Program-made: the position numbers and the translations under genes | In this document: positions 1 through 8,412 of the stretch, piece after piece | Numbering within the stretch: position 1 is the stretch's first letter | Layout of the letters: the number at the start of each line of letters is the position of its first letter | Assembly: GCA_003243865.1 (NCBI GenBank) | Contig: QHBQ01000467.1 | Coordinates: 1 to 16,781, forward strand | DNA: 16,781 nt | Direction: 5' to 3' | DNA from: Candidatus Chloroheliales bacterium | GTDB lineage: Bacteria; Chloroflexota; Chloroflexia; QHBQ01 | The notes under the pieces: generated by a model | Told to the model about the DNA's origin: nothing | The model's database searches: none | Seen by the model: the letters and a program-made list of their open reading frames with translations, nothing else

Positions 1-306
1 TCTCCGCCTCTACCACCTTCAGGCCACCCTGGTTTTCATACCCGTTGTATTGGGCTTCGCACGTGTTTACTCATGCTGCCAGCTACATTTCAGCCCTCTT
101 TGAGTTATCTTCTAGTTTTAAGTTATGATCACTATAAGAGCTATTATGTTGTTCATTTCTCCAAGTACAAGACTTTGGGCAGCAGAGTAGCTGAGGTCGT
201 GCGATAGCCACTGCGATACCCAACGGGCAGCAGTCGGGTGTGGCAGGGGGCAATGCGATCAGAGATACGAAACCTACACGATATTGAGTTGTGGAAGCGG
301 ACCACC
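1..306. other. Region downstream of the heme operon, no gene seen
   Basis: This stretch follows the hemL stop codon. Short open frames occur on both strands (for example a minus-strand frame at 83-334), but none has a Shine-Dalgarno sequence, a recognisable protein or convincing codon use. Positions 100-180 are clearly richer in A+T than the operon, which fits an intergenic spacer. I found no clear hairpin with a T-run that would end the heme operon. The left edge could touch the end of a neighbouring gene: the plus-strand first frame is open from the edge to about 207, but its translation is not recognisable. Confidence 0.5.
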
Positions 307-1623
307 TTATCGGATGGCAACACCTGTTTGCCAATCATCCAGGGCCGCGCTAGTATCAGCAATCACCTGCTGGTCGTGGGCAGTGGAGACGAAAGCGGCC
401 TCGAACTGTGAGGGGGCAAGATAAACGCCGCGCTCCAAGAGGGCATGGAAGAAGCGGGCGTAACGGGCGGTATCAGCCCGCTTGGCGCTCTCGTAGTCAT
501 AAACAGGCGTGTCGGCAAAGAAGAAACCCCACATACTGCCGATTGAGGTGGCCTGGATGGGAACACCTACCTTCATTCCTGCAGCGATGACTGCTGCTGC
601 GAGAGTAGCAGCGGCCTCGCTAAGCCCCTCGTACACGCCGGGCTGAGAGATAGCCTGCACCGTGGCAAGCCCGGCTGCCATCGCCAGGGGATTACCGGAG
701 AGCGTTCCAGCCTGATAGACACTTCCCTGGGGAGCAACCAGCGCCATGATTTCGCGCCGCCCGCCGTAGGCAGCTGCGGGTAGTCCGCCACCAATAACCT
801 TGCCGAGACAGGTGAGGTCGGGCCTGATGTTGTAGTACGCCTGCGCCCCGCCGAGCGCTACGCGAAAGCCGGTCATTACTTCATCGAAGATGAGGAGCGC
901 GCCATACCGGTCGGCGAGCTGGCGCAGACCCTCCAGGTAGCCAGGGTGGGGTAGCACCAGGCCCATGTTGCCAGCCACTGGCTCAACGATGATGGCGGCA
1001 ATCTCACTTTCGTAGCGCTCAAACAAGGCCCCGGTCGCGGCAAGGTCGTTATAAGGCGCGGTCAAGGTATCGGCAACTGCGCCCGGGGTAACGCCTGGGC
1101 TGTTGGGTAGGCCGAAGGTGGCGACCCCGGAGCCAGCCTGCACCAGCAGGGCGTCGGCGTGTCCATGATAACACCCCTCGAATTTGATGATCTTTTGTCG
1201 TGAGGTTGCTGCGCGGGCCAGGCGAATCGCACTCATCACTGCCTCGGTGCCGGACGAGACGAAGCGCAGCATCTCCACGTTGGGCATAAGTTCGCTGATG
1301 GTGCGGGCAAGCTCAGTCTCCAGCTCAGTAGGCGCGCCGAACGAACTGCCCCTAGCCGCCTGCGCAGTGATCGCCTGCACCACCTTTGGATGAGCATGAC
1401 CGAGGATGAGCGGCCCCCACGACAGCACGTAATCTATGTAGCGGTTGCCATCCACATCGAACAGGTAGGGGCCGATGCCGCGCTCGATGAAGCGCGGCCC
1501 GCCACCGACTGAGCGGAAGGCCCGCACCGGGCTGTTAACCCCGCCAGGAATGTAATGCTGGGCAAGCTCGAACATTGCTGCCGAGCGGCTCGTTGCCCTC
1601 GGCTCGTGAAGAAGGTCAGTCAT
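307..1623 (-). CDS. hemL: Glutamate-1-semialdehyde 2,1-aminomutase
   Basis: This PLP enzyme converts glutamate-1-semialdehyde to 5-aminolevulinate, the second dedicated step of the C5 tetrapyrrole route. The product has 438 residues, the normal family length. Visible marks are the SSGTEA cofactor-phosphate motif (residues 123-128), the DEVMTGFR aspartate loop (247-254) and the PLP-binding lysine K275 in LGKVIGGGLP, characteristic of class III aminotransferases of the GSA-AM type. The ATG at 1623 has GGAAGGGT about 8 nt upstream and lies 19 nt after the hemB stop. It is the last gene of the operon although its product acts directly after HemA. Location is cytosolic, normally as a dimer. The identification is secure. 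Confidence 0.97.
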   Translation of the reverse strand: MTDLLHEPRATSRSAAMFELAQHYIPGGVNSPVRAFRSVGGGPRFIERGIGPYLFDVDGNRYIDYVLSWGPLILGHAHPKVVQAITAQAARGSSFGAPTELETELARTISELMPNVEMLRFVSSGTEAVMSAIRLARAATSRQKIIKFEGCYHGHADALLVQAGSGVATFGLPNSPGVTPGAVADTLTAPYNDLAATGALFERYESEIAAIIVEPVAGNMGLVLPHPGYLEGLRQLADRYGALLIFDEVMTGFRVALGGAQAYYNIRPDLTCLGKVIGGGLPAAAYGGRREIMALVAPQGSVYQAGTLSGNPLAMAAGLATVQAISQPGVYEGLSEAAATLAAAVIAAGMKVGVPIQATSIGSMWGFFFADTPVYDYESAKRADTARYARFFHALLERGVYLAPSQFEAAFVSTAHDQQVIADTSAALDDWQTGVAIR

Positions 1624-1642
1624 CTAAGCTACCCTTCCAGAT

Positions 1643-2623
1643 TCAGCCAGTGCCATCAGCCAGCCAGCGGGCAGCCTCGGCAGCGTAGTAGGTGATGATC
1701 AGACCCGCCCCGGCACGGCGAATGGCAATCAGGCTCTCCAGCGCGGCGCGGCGCTCGTCAAGCCAGCCCTGCTGCGCCGCCGCTTTGAGCATCGCGTACT
1801 CGCCGCTGACCTGATAGGCGGCGATGGGTAGGTCGTAGCGATCACGAGCCTGACGGATGATATCGAGGTAGGGGCCTGCGGGCTTGACCATCAATATATC
1901 CGCCCCTTCTGCCGCATCGAGGGCGAGTTCGCGCAACGCCTCGTAGCCATTGGCGGGATCCATCTGATAGGCGCGGCGGTCGCCGAACTGAGGGGTGGAG
2001 CCAGCGGCATCGCGGAATGGGCCGTAGAAGGCGGAGGCGAACTTGGCAGCGTAGGCAATAATCGCTGTCTCCTGATGACCAACTTCATCAAGTGCAGCGC
2101 GGATGGCAGCTACCTGCCCATCCATCATCGCGCTGGGGGCAACCAGATCGGCCCCCGCCTCGGCATAGGTAAGAGCGGCGCGGGCCAGTAGCGGTAGGGT
2201 AGTGTCGTTATCCACCGTCTGGCCATCTAGCACTCCGCAATGACCGTGTGAGGTGTACTCGCAGAGGCAGACATCAGCGATTATCACCAATGCTGGGAAC
2301 TCACCCTTGAGGGCGCGAATCGTCTGCGGCACCGGACCACTTTCGTCCCAGCCACTGCTGCCAATCTCATCTTTATATTCGGGGATGCCGAATAGCAGGA
2401 CGGCAGGTACGCCAAGCTCGACCAGGCGCTCTGCCTCGCGTACTGCGCGATCAACCGATAGCTGGGCGTGGCCAGGCATACTGGCGATGGGTCGGGCAAC
2501 ATCCCGGCCAGCAGTGACGAACAGTGGCGCAATAAAGCTATCTACGCTAAGGTGCGTCTCACGCACCAGGCGGCGAAGCCCTGGAGTGCGGCGCAGGCGG
2601 CGCGGGCGAGTTATGCTATTCAT
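1643..2623 (-). CDS. hemB: Delta-aminolevulinic acid dehydratase (porphobilinogen synthase)
   Basis: It condenses two molecules of 5-aminolevulinate into porphobilinogen. The open frame extends upstream to 2776, but the start is placed at the ATG at 2621-2623 because GGAG lies 7 nt before it and the product, beginning MNSITRPRRLRR, then has the usual length (326 residues). The two Schiff-base lysines are K194 (in YAAKFASAFYGPFRD) and K247 (in MVKPAGPYLD). The active-site cysteines C119, C121 and C129 in DVCLCEYTSHGHCG mark a zinc-dependent rather than a magnesium-only enzyme. The start overlaps the end of hemD by 8 nt, so translation is probably coupled. Confidence 0.97.
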   Translation of the reverse strand: MNSITRPRRLRRTPGLRRLVRETHLSVDSFIAPLFVTAGRDVARPIASMPGHAQLSVDRAVREAERLVELGVPAVLLFGIPEYKDEIGSSGWDESGPVPQTIRALKGEFPALVIIADVCLCEYTSHGHCGVLDGQTVDNDTTLPLLARAALTYAEAGADLVAPSAMMDGQVAAIRAALDEVGHQETAIIAYAAKFASAFYGPFRDAAGSTPQFGDRRAYQMDPANGYEALRELALDAAEGADILMVKPAGPYLDIIRQARDRYDLPIAAYQVSGEYAMLKAAAQQGWLDERRAALESLIAIRRAGAGLIITYYAAEAARWLADGTG

Positions 2624-3431
2624 GGTTAATCTCCGATCGAGGTTTTTCACTAACCCCAGCGAACCACTGTACCAGCGCGACAACCAGCCCAGCAGTGGTG
2701 TACTCGCGGGCGACGATGTCAACTCGCAGACCGTGGTCGCTGGCGGTAGCGGCGGTAATCGGGCCGATGCAAGCAACGACCAGGCGGTTTAGCTGCTCCT
2801 TTGCGTCCTCAGCGGCCCAGCCCTCAGCGCCCAAGGCAGTAAGGAAGTAGCGCACGGTGGACGAGCTAGTGAAGGTTATCACATCAGCGTTGGCAAGCAA
2901 GCCGCCAATCGCCCGGTTGCGGGCGGGGACGGTGCGGTATGCATCAATTTCGTCAACCAATGCGCCCCGATCGCGCAGGCCGATAGCGAGCGCAGCGCGG
3001 GCAATGTCGGCGCGGGGCAGGAGGATGCGCTGCCCCCTGATGTCGCCAATCTCGGCAACGATCGCCTCGGCTACGTAGCTCTGCGGCACGAATGAAGGTA
3101 TAAGCCCCACCTCGACCAGGGCCTGCGCGGTAGCTGGGCCAATGGCGGCAATATGCAGGGAGTGGAGGCGGGCGGGCGGCACACCGACTGTGTTCAGCCG
3201 CTCCCGGAAGGAGCGCACACCGTTGACGCTGGTGAAGATCAGCCACTGATAGTCGTTTATATGCTGAATGGCAGCATCAAGGGGCGCATAGCTTACCGGG
3301 GGGGCGATGACGATTGCCGGGCAGAGGATTGGCTCTGCGCCAAGCTCACGCAGGCTAGCAAGCAAGGAATCAGCTTGCCTCTGGGCGCGGGTGACAATGA
3401 TGCGCCGTCCGGCAAGTGGTTTACTCGCCAT
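2616..3431 (-). CDS. hemD: Uroporphyrinogen-III synthase
   Basis: It closes and inverts ring D of hydroxymethylbilane to give uroporphyrinogen III. The frame is open upstream to 3563, but the ATG at 3429-3431 is preferred: GGAGGAG stands just upstream and it overlaps the hemC stop by 11 nt (ATGGCGAGTAA), a typical coupled junction. The product has 271 residues. It begins with the glycine/arginine-rich strand GRRIIVTRAQRQ and shows the two family signatures WLIFTSVNGVRSF and the later FTSSSTVRYF, one for each half of the bilobed fold. This family is weakly conserved, but motifs plus position between hemC and hemB make the call firm. Confidence 0.94.
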   Translation of the reverse strand: MASKPLAGRRIIVTRAQRQADSLLASLRELGAEPILCPAIVIAPPVSYAPLDAAIQHINDYQWLIFTSVNGVRSFRERLNTVGVPPARLHSLHIAAIGPATAQALVEVGLIPSFVPQSYVAEAIVAEIGDIRGQRILLPRADIARAALAIGLRDRGALVDEIDAYRTVPARNRAIGGLLANADVITFTSSSTVRYFLTALGAEGWAAEDAKEQLNRLVVACIGPITAATASDHGLRVDIVAREYTTAGLVVALVQWFAGVSEKPRSEINHE

Positions 3432-4365
3432 CGCTAGCTCCTCCGCTCGCCCCCACCAGGAGCAAGCCCGCTCCCTGCCTGAGCAGTGTTTCGGCCAGCT
3501 CCTCGGCCAACCGCCCGCCGTCCGCCACCACGCCCTGGCGCATGGCACGAAGAATGCGACCATCCGCCCCCCCGACCATCGCGCTAATGGTCAGCACGTC
3601 TTGCTCCACGGTCGCGTAAGCGCCCACTACCGCGCTGCAACCGGCGTTCATGCGGGCGAGGAAGCTGCGCTCGGCGTTTACCGCCTGAGCGGTGGGCAGA
3701 TGGTCAAGCGGGGCAAGGAGCGCAGCCAGAGAGTGGTCAGTCGCTCTTATCTCCACTGCCAACGCGCCTTGCCCCACAGCGGGAAGCATGATATCAGGGT
3801 CGAGGTACTCACTTACCACCTGCTCAAGGCCGAGGCGGTGGAGACCGGCGGCGGCCAGCACCAGAGCGTCGTAGGCACCGCCTTCTAGCTTACGCAACCT
3901 GGTATCCACATTGCCGCGAATGTCTAGAATGGCGAGGTCTGGTCGAAGGGCGCGGAGTTGCGCGGCGCGCCGCGGGCTGCCAGTGCCGATCCGCGCCCTG
4001 GAGGGCAGTGCTGCTAGGCTGCCATAAAGGGAGACCAGCACGTCACGGGCATCGGCACGGACCAGGTAGGCGGCAATTTGCAAATCAGGCGCTAGCTGGC
4101 CGGGCAGATCCTTGGCGCTGTGTACCGCCAGGTCAACCTGCCCACAGCGTAGCGCCTCTTCAATCTCGGTGATGAACAATCCCTTGTCCTTGATTCCCAC
4201 CAGCGGGATATTGAGATTGACATCACCTTTAGTGGTAATGATGGTGGTGAGAACCTCAAGTTCGGGGTAGTGAGCTAGGAGCGCGGCGCGCACTTGGTCA
4301 GTCTGGATGAGCGCAAGTCTGCTCCCCCGCGTGCCAATGGTCAGACTTTGCATCGCTAGCCTCAT
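3421..4365 (-). CDS. hemC: Hydroxymethylbilane synthase (porphobilinogen deaminase)
   Basis: It links four porphobilinogen units into hydroxymethylbilane. The product has about 314 residues. Visible marks are the N-terminal TIGTRGSRLAL, the catalytic aspartate D86 in HSAKDLP, the arginine-rich GTGSPRRAAQL, DIRGNVDTRL, and C243 in NAGCSAVVGAY, which carries the dipyrromethane cofactor. Two starts are possible. The ATG at 4365 forms an ATGA overlap with the hemH stop and has GGAG 7 nt upstream; an internal ATG at 4353 (MQSLTIG) has a weaker AGG. I keep the first. The distal gene hemD follows with an 11-nt overlap. Confidence 0.96.
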   Translation of the reverse strand: MRLAMQSLTIGTRGSRLALIQTDQVRAALLAHYPELEVLTTIITTKGDVNLNIPLVGIKDKGLFITEIEEALRCGQVDLAVHSAKDLPGQLAPDLQIAAYLVRADARDVLVSLYGSLAALPSRARIGTGSPRRAAQLRALRPDLAILDIRGNVDTRLRKLEGGAYDALVLAAAGLHRLGLEQVVSEYLDPDIMLPAVGQGALAVEIRATDHSLAALLAPLDHLPTAQAVNAERSFLARMNAGCSAVVGAYATVEQDVLTISAMVGGADGRILRAMRQGVVADGGRLAEELAETLLRQGAGLLLVGASGGASDGE

Positions 4366-5327
4366 GCGTGCGCTCCAATTGCAACTGTGTCCTTGGGGGT
4401 TGGGGTATGCTGGGCTACGACCGCAGCGAGGGTGCGGATGAACGCAGCGCTGGCGTTGGGCATCTTGGTCCGCATCAGGGTCATGCCCAGCAGCGCAGCC
4501 TTGCCTTTCGCCTCAATGTCTACATCGTTGATAATCTCCAGATGGTCGGAGACGAAGCCAATCGGCACCTGTAGCACGTAGCGCACCCCTTCGGCCTCCA
4601 GGGTGGGCAGATAGTCGAGTACATCGGGACCAATCCAGGTCTCACCGGTGCTGCCTGCGCTCTGCCAGGCGAAGCGCCAGTCGGCCAGCCCCACGCGTTC
4701 AGCCACCGCCTGGCTACTCTCCATCAGTTGGCGCTCGTAGGGGTCATCCCACTCACGGATGCGAGTGGGCAGGCTATGGGCGGTGAACATCACCTTCACC
4801 CGCTCACGAACATCGGCCGGGAAGTGGCGGCGCAGCGCAGTACGCACATACTCGGCGATCATGTCGAGGAACTCAGGCTGCATATGCCAGTTGTCCACGA
4901 AGGTGACGGCGGGCGGGTCGTCTAGCTTCGCTATTGCGCTATCGAGGTACTTGCGGTAGCCGCCAATGCTGATGCGCGAATAGTGGGGGGCGAGTGGCAG
5001 AGCGATGACTTGGCGGATGCCATCAGCCTGCATCTGGCGAGCGGTGTCAGTGATGAAAGGATGCCAGTACTTCATGCCCACGTAAACGCGATAGTTTGCA
5101 CCCGGCTGGGCGTTCAGGTAGTCCTGCAGCCGGCTGCAGGTTGCCATTGTAATCCTGGTCAGCGGCGTGCGCCCCCCCACGCGGATATAGCGCATCCGCA
5201 GGTTCTCGACCTGTTCTGGGGATGGGGTGGTGCCGCCGCGAATGTTTGTATAGTAGGCCGATACGTCAGCGGGGGTGTCAGGTGTGCCATAGGCCATCAG
5301 TAGCACGCCAGTCGGTGCGTCTTGCAT
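4362..5327 (-). CDS. hemH: Ferrochelatase, probably coproporphyrin-type
   Basis: It inserts Fe2+ into a porphyrin. The product has 321 residues and lacks a C-terminal membrane segment, so it should be soluble. Key motifs are LLMAYGTP near the start, FTAHSLPTRI with the catalytic histidine, and SAGSTGETWIGPDVLDYL with the conserved glutamate. With the chosen ATG the tyrosine of MAYGTP is residue 13, matching Tyr13 of Bacillus coproporphyrin ferrochelatase as I recall it. A GTG at 5336 overlaps the hemE stop, but the ATG at 5325-5327 is preferred because GAGGTGA lies about 6 nt before it. The hemQ gene in the same operon argues for coproporphyrin III as substrate (CpfC); that assignment is inferred, not seen. 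Confidence 0.93.
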   Translation of the reverse strand: MQDAPTGVLLMAYGTPDTPADVSAYYTNIRGGTTPSPEQVENLRMRYIRVGGRTPLTRITMATCSRLQDYLNAQPGANYRVYVGMKYWHPFITDTARQMQADGIRQVIALPLAPHYSRISIGGYRKYLDSAIAKLDDPPAVTFVDNWHMQPEFLDMIAEYVRTALRRHFPADVRERVKVMFTAHSLPTRIREWDDPYERQLMESSQAVAERVGLADWRFAWQSAGSTGETWIGPDVLDYLPTLEAEGVRYVLQVPIGFVSDHLEIINDVDIEAKGKAALLGMTLMRTKMPNASAAFIRTLAAVVAQHTPTPKDTVAIGAHA

Positions 5328-5332
5328 CTTTA

Positions 5333-6397
5333 TCACCTCGTCAGGGCCGCAGTGGCCGCAGTTTGGGGCTGATAGCTGTGGACGTAGTCTACCAGCCGGA
5401 CGATATTGGCGATCGGCGTATCGGGGAGTAGCCCGTGACCGAGGTTGAAGATATGACCAGGGCGACCATCTGCCCGACGGAGTACATCGGTGGCGGCAGC
5501 CTCCAGCTCCGCAGGTGCAAGAGCAAGAGCGGAAGGGTCAAGGTTGCCCTGAATGCCCAGGTGTGTGCCAATCACCTGCCACGCTTCATCAAGTGGGATG
5601 CGCCAGTCCACGCCGATGATGCTGGCGCCGTCATCCTTCATAAGGTGGAGTAGGGGTGCAGTGTTGGTGCCGAAGTGGATGAAAGGCAGACCGCTCGGCT
5701 TAAGCGCGGCGAAGATGTGCCGTGAGTAAGGCTCGACGTACTCGCTGTATTCCACCGCACTAAGGTATCCGACCCAGCTATCGAACAATTGCAGCGCATC
5801 TACCCCCGCTGCTACCTGGCTACGCAGATAGCTAATTACAATGCTGGTCAGCCGCGCCATCAGTTCATGCCATACTTCCGGCGCGCTGTGCATCATTGCC
5901 TGCGTCTTGACGAATTCGCGGGTGGGTCTACCCTCGATTAGATACGAGGCCAGAGTGAAAGGTGCGCCGGAGAAGCCAATCAGCGGGATACGTCCTTCAA
6001 GCTCATGGCGCACCAGACCGATCGCCTCAAGGATAAACGGGACATCCGCTTCCGGATGAATGGGGCACAGCGCCCGCAGGTCGGCGGCGGTTTGGATCGG
6101 GTGGCTGATGACCGGGCCGATGTTGTCCACCAGTTCTAGTTCGATGCCGATGCCGATTAGCGGCAGCATGATGTCGGCGAACATCACCGCCGCGTCCACC
6201 CCGAAGCGGCGGATGGGTTGCAGCGTCACCTCGGCGCACAATTCAGGCTGGCGGCAAATCTGGATCAGGCTGTAACGTTCGCGAATGGCGCGATACTCAG
6301 GCAGCACTCGCCCGGCCTGACGCATGAACCAGATGGGGGTGCGCTCCACCGGCTGATGGCGGGCAGCGCACATGAAAAGACTATCCTGTACGTTCAT
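5333..6397 (-). CDS. hemE: Uroporphyrinogen decarboxylase
   Basis: It removes four carboxyl groups from uroporphyrinogen III to give coproporphyrinogen III. The product has 354 residues, the family norm. The first URO-D signature is PIWFMRQAGRVLPEYR (residues 21-36) with its substrate-binding arginines. The catalytic aspartate is D75 in VMFADIMLPL, and GFSGAPFTLASYLIEG follows. The ATG at 6397 has AGGAG 6-7 nt upstream and lies 19 nt after the hemQ stop. The coding end abuts the hemH start and supplies its ribosome-binding site. The identification is secure. Confidence 0.97.
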   Translation of the reverse strand: MNVQDSLFMCAARHQPVERTPIWFMRQAGRVLPEYRAIRERYSLIQICRQPELCAEVTLQPIRRFGVDAAVMFADIMLPLIGIGIELELVDNIGPVISHPIQTAADLRALCPIHPEADVPFILEAIGLVRHELEGRIPLIGFSGAPFTLASYLIEGRPTREFVKTQAMMHSAPEVWHELMARLTSIVISYLRSQVAAGVDALQLFDSWVGYLSAVEYSEYVEPYSRHIFAALKPSGLPFIHFGTNTAPLLHLMKDDGASIIGVDWRIPLDEAWQVIGTHLGIQGNLDPSALALAPAELEAAATDVLRRADGRPGHIFNLGHGLLPDTPIANIVRLVDYVHSYQPQTAATAALTR

Positions 6398-6416
6398 CGG
6401 CTCTCCTGATTTTCAG

Positions 6417-7124
6417 CTAGCCCAGCAGCGCCAGCGCAGTCTCCAGTGGACGGTAGATCGCGGTGTAGATGGGGGTGTCGCGCAGGGTGTAGCGGCGGGC
6501 CTCGGTACTACGCAGGTCGGTGACGAGCTGCAGGTGACGCTCAAGGTCGTCGGTTTCGTAGGCGACCACGAACTCCTGATCGTCCAGGCCGGTAGCATAG
6601 AGTAGCACCTGCCGCACATCGGCGTACTCGTGGCCCACTCGCATATGCTCGTTCATCATCCCTTGCCTCGCCTCGCGGCTCATCAGGTACCACTCGATAG
6701 TTTTGCTGAAGGGGTAGGTAATCAGATACTTGAGCCGGACCCCTTCGTCAATCGCCTGCTCCTGTGTGGTGGGGCGGCGAGTGTAGAGCGAGGGGCGGGT
6801 GAGGCCAAATAGCGAGGCGCTGATGCTAAGATACTGACCAAGTCCGGTGAGTAGGAGCGCGCTGAGCATCTCCTGCATCGCCTCCGGCTCGTAGCCCTTG
6901 CGCCAGAGCATCAACTCGCTGCCCTGCTTCAACCCCAGGGTGCTGTAGGCGTAGGTGGTGATGGCGGGAGTGGCGCTCTCCACCACGGCGGCGAAATCGC
7001 GCCGACCACGGCTGCGGCTCTCCTCTGGTAGCCTGCGCCACAATGGGTCAGTTTTGAAGAACAGATATTGGACAAATTGCGACTTGAGGTTAGCATCGCC
7101 AGTTGGATTATTGGTAGTTATCAT
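6417..7124 (-). CDS. hemQ: Coproheme decarboxylase HemQ (chlorite-dismutase family)
   Basis: It oxidatively decarboxylates iron coproporphyrin III to heme b, the last step of the coproporphyrin-dependent pathway. The product has 235 residues. The C-terminal half shows the family core: YPFSKTIEWYLMS (about 137-149) with the tyrosine that takes part in catalysis, then GMMNEHMRVGHEY (about 155-167) with the candidate heme-ligand histidine (H160; H165 is next to it), then GLDDQEFVVAYETDD and RYTLRDTPIY. True chlorite dismutases have an extra distal arginine context not evident here, and the operon setting supports HemQ. The ATG at 7124 has AGGAG upstream and overlaps the end of hemA by 17 nt. Confidence 0.94.
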   Translation of the reverse strand: MITTNNPTGDANLKSQFVQYLFFKTDPLWRRLPEESRSRGRRDFAAVVESATPAITTYAYSTLGLKQGSELMLWRKGYEPEAMQEMLSALLLTGLGQYLSISASLFGLTRPSLYTRRPTTQEQAIDEGVRLKYLITYPFSKTIEWYLMSREARQGMMNEHMRVGHEYADVRQVLLYATGLDDQEFVVAYETDDLERHLQLVTDLRSTEARRYTLRDTPIYTAIYRPLETALALLG

Positions 7125-8412
7125 CTTCGGCTCCTATAGACAAGATTACGTGTTCACCCTGCTGCGCTATGGCAGAGGCATCGAGGCCAAACAGTTGGCG
7201 TACCAGCGCGGTATTTGAGGCAAGTTGCGGCGACTTCAGCGCCGTGATGGGGTGGTGCAGCAACTTATTGACAAGTTGAGCGGCCATCTGCCGGACGATA
7301 GCTTGCTCACCTGCGGTGAGCGCGGGTAGGTGACTAAGCATCTCTGCCACCTCAGCGTCGCGAATCGCCCCGGCATGAGCGCGCAGCGCTGCGATGGTGG
7401 GCGCAGCCTCGCGCGCCTGCCACCAAACAATGAATGCGGCAGTATGCTCGGCGACTATCCCCTCCGCGGCGGCGACCTCCTGCTCGCGGTAGTCGCGGTT
7501 GGCCGCGCAGATGGCCCCTAGGCTGTCCATATCGTAGAGGGTAACGCCCTCAAGCTGCGCCACCTCTGGGTCAATGTCGCGCGGCACTGCAAGGTCGAGC
7601 ATGAGGATAGGGCGTTGGCGAACGTCCATTACCCGCCTCATCAACGTTGCGTCAATAAGCGGCGTTGGCGAGCTGGTGCAGCAAATAGCGAAGTCGCAGA
7701 CGGTCAGCGCTGGTATAAGCTCGTTGAGCGAGGTCGCGGCTGCGTCGTAGCGTTCGGCCAAGAGCCTTGCCCGCTCGTAGGTGCGATTGATGACCGTGCA
7801 ATCTGCGCCAGGCTTCGCTTTGCGGAGGTGCTTGAGCGCAAGCTCAGCGGTACGGCCTGCCCCGACGACCAGAACCCGACGGGCGGTGTGGTTTTGCTCC
7901 CTCGCGGCCAGGTCGAGCGCAACTGTAACAACTGACAGCGGCTTCCGGCTTACCTTCGTATTGGTGCGTACCTGCTTGCCGCAGGCAAGGGCGATTTGCC
8001 CCAGACGGTGTAGCACTCCACCAAGGCCCCCCTGCTGCCCGGCAGCTTCGAGGGCAGCCTTGACCTGGGCCAGTATCTGCTCCTCGCCCAGCACCATCGA
8101 GTCCAGCCCGGCGGCCACCCGCAGCAGGTGGCTAACCGCCGCTGCGTCGGTGTAGCTGTAAAGGTAAGGGCTCAGCTCTTCGTCTGTCAGGCCTGCCTGG
8201 GCAGCAAGGAAGCGGTGAAGAGCAGTGACCGATGCATCGGGAAGTACGGCGTAGACCTCGCTGCGATTGCAGGTGGAGAGGATGAAGCGCTCGGTGGCTA
8301 CTTCGCGCAGACGCGCCAGTGCATCCTGCAGCACATCGGCAGGGAAGGCGAGCCTGGTACGGATGTGCAGCGGCGCAGTGTACTGGCTGACACCTATAGC
8401 TACCAACTTCAT
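7108..8412 (-). CDS. hemA: Glutamyl-tRNA reductase
   Basis: It reduces the glutamyl group of charged tRNA-Glu to glutamate-1-semialdehyde using NADPH, the first and usually rate-setting step of the C5 pathway. The product has 434 residues. The catalytic cysteine is C48 in STCNRSEVYAV. The signature AAGLDSMVLGEEQILAQVK lies around 100-118. The nucleotide-binding loop LVVGAGRTAE is at 181-190. The C-terminal helical dimerisation region ends near residue 434. The ATG at 8412 overlaps the regulator stop (TCATGA). No strong Shine-Dalgarno sequence precedes it, so translation probably depends on coupling to the regulator gene, a possible control point for the whole pathway. Confidence 0.97.
   Translation of the reverse strand: MKLVAIGVSQYTAPLHIRTRLAFPADVLQDALARLREVATERFILSTCNRSEVYAVLPDASVTALHRFLAAQAGLTDEELSPYLYSYTDAAAVSHLLRVAAGLDSMVLGEEQILAQVKAALEAAGQQGGLGGVLHRLGQIALACGKQVRTNTKVSRKPLSVVTVALDLAAREQNHTARRVLVVGAGRTAELALKHLRKAKPGADCTVINRTYERARLLAERYDAAATSLNELIPALTVCDFAICCTSSPTPLIDATLMRRVMDVRQRPILMLDLAVPRDIDPEVAQLEGVTLYDMDSLGAICAANRDYREQEVAAAEGIVAEHTAAFIVWWQAREAAPTIAALRAHAGAIRDAEVAEMLSHLPALTAGEQAIVRQMAAQLVNKLLHHPITALKSPQLASNTALVRQLFGLDASAIAQQGEHVILSIGAEDDNYQ

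Noticed and set aside
83..362. Two minus-strand open frames beyond hemL
   Set aside because: Neither has a ribosome-binding site or recognisable protein; one overlaps the hemL end in another frame.
2624..2776. N-terminal extension of hemB upstream of 2623
   Set aside because: The extra residues come from the hemD frame overlap, are low in conservation, and lack a ribosome-binding site; the ATG at 2623 has one.
3432..3563. N-terminal extension of hemD upstream of 3431
   Set aside because: It is tryptophan- and arginine-rich out-of-frame hemC sequence; the internal ATG has GGAGGAG and gives a normal start.
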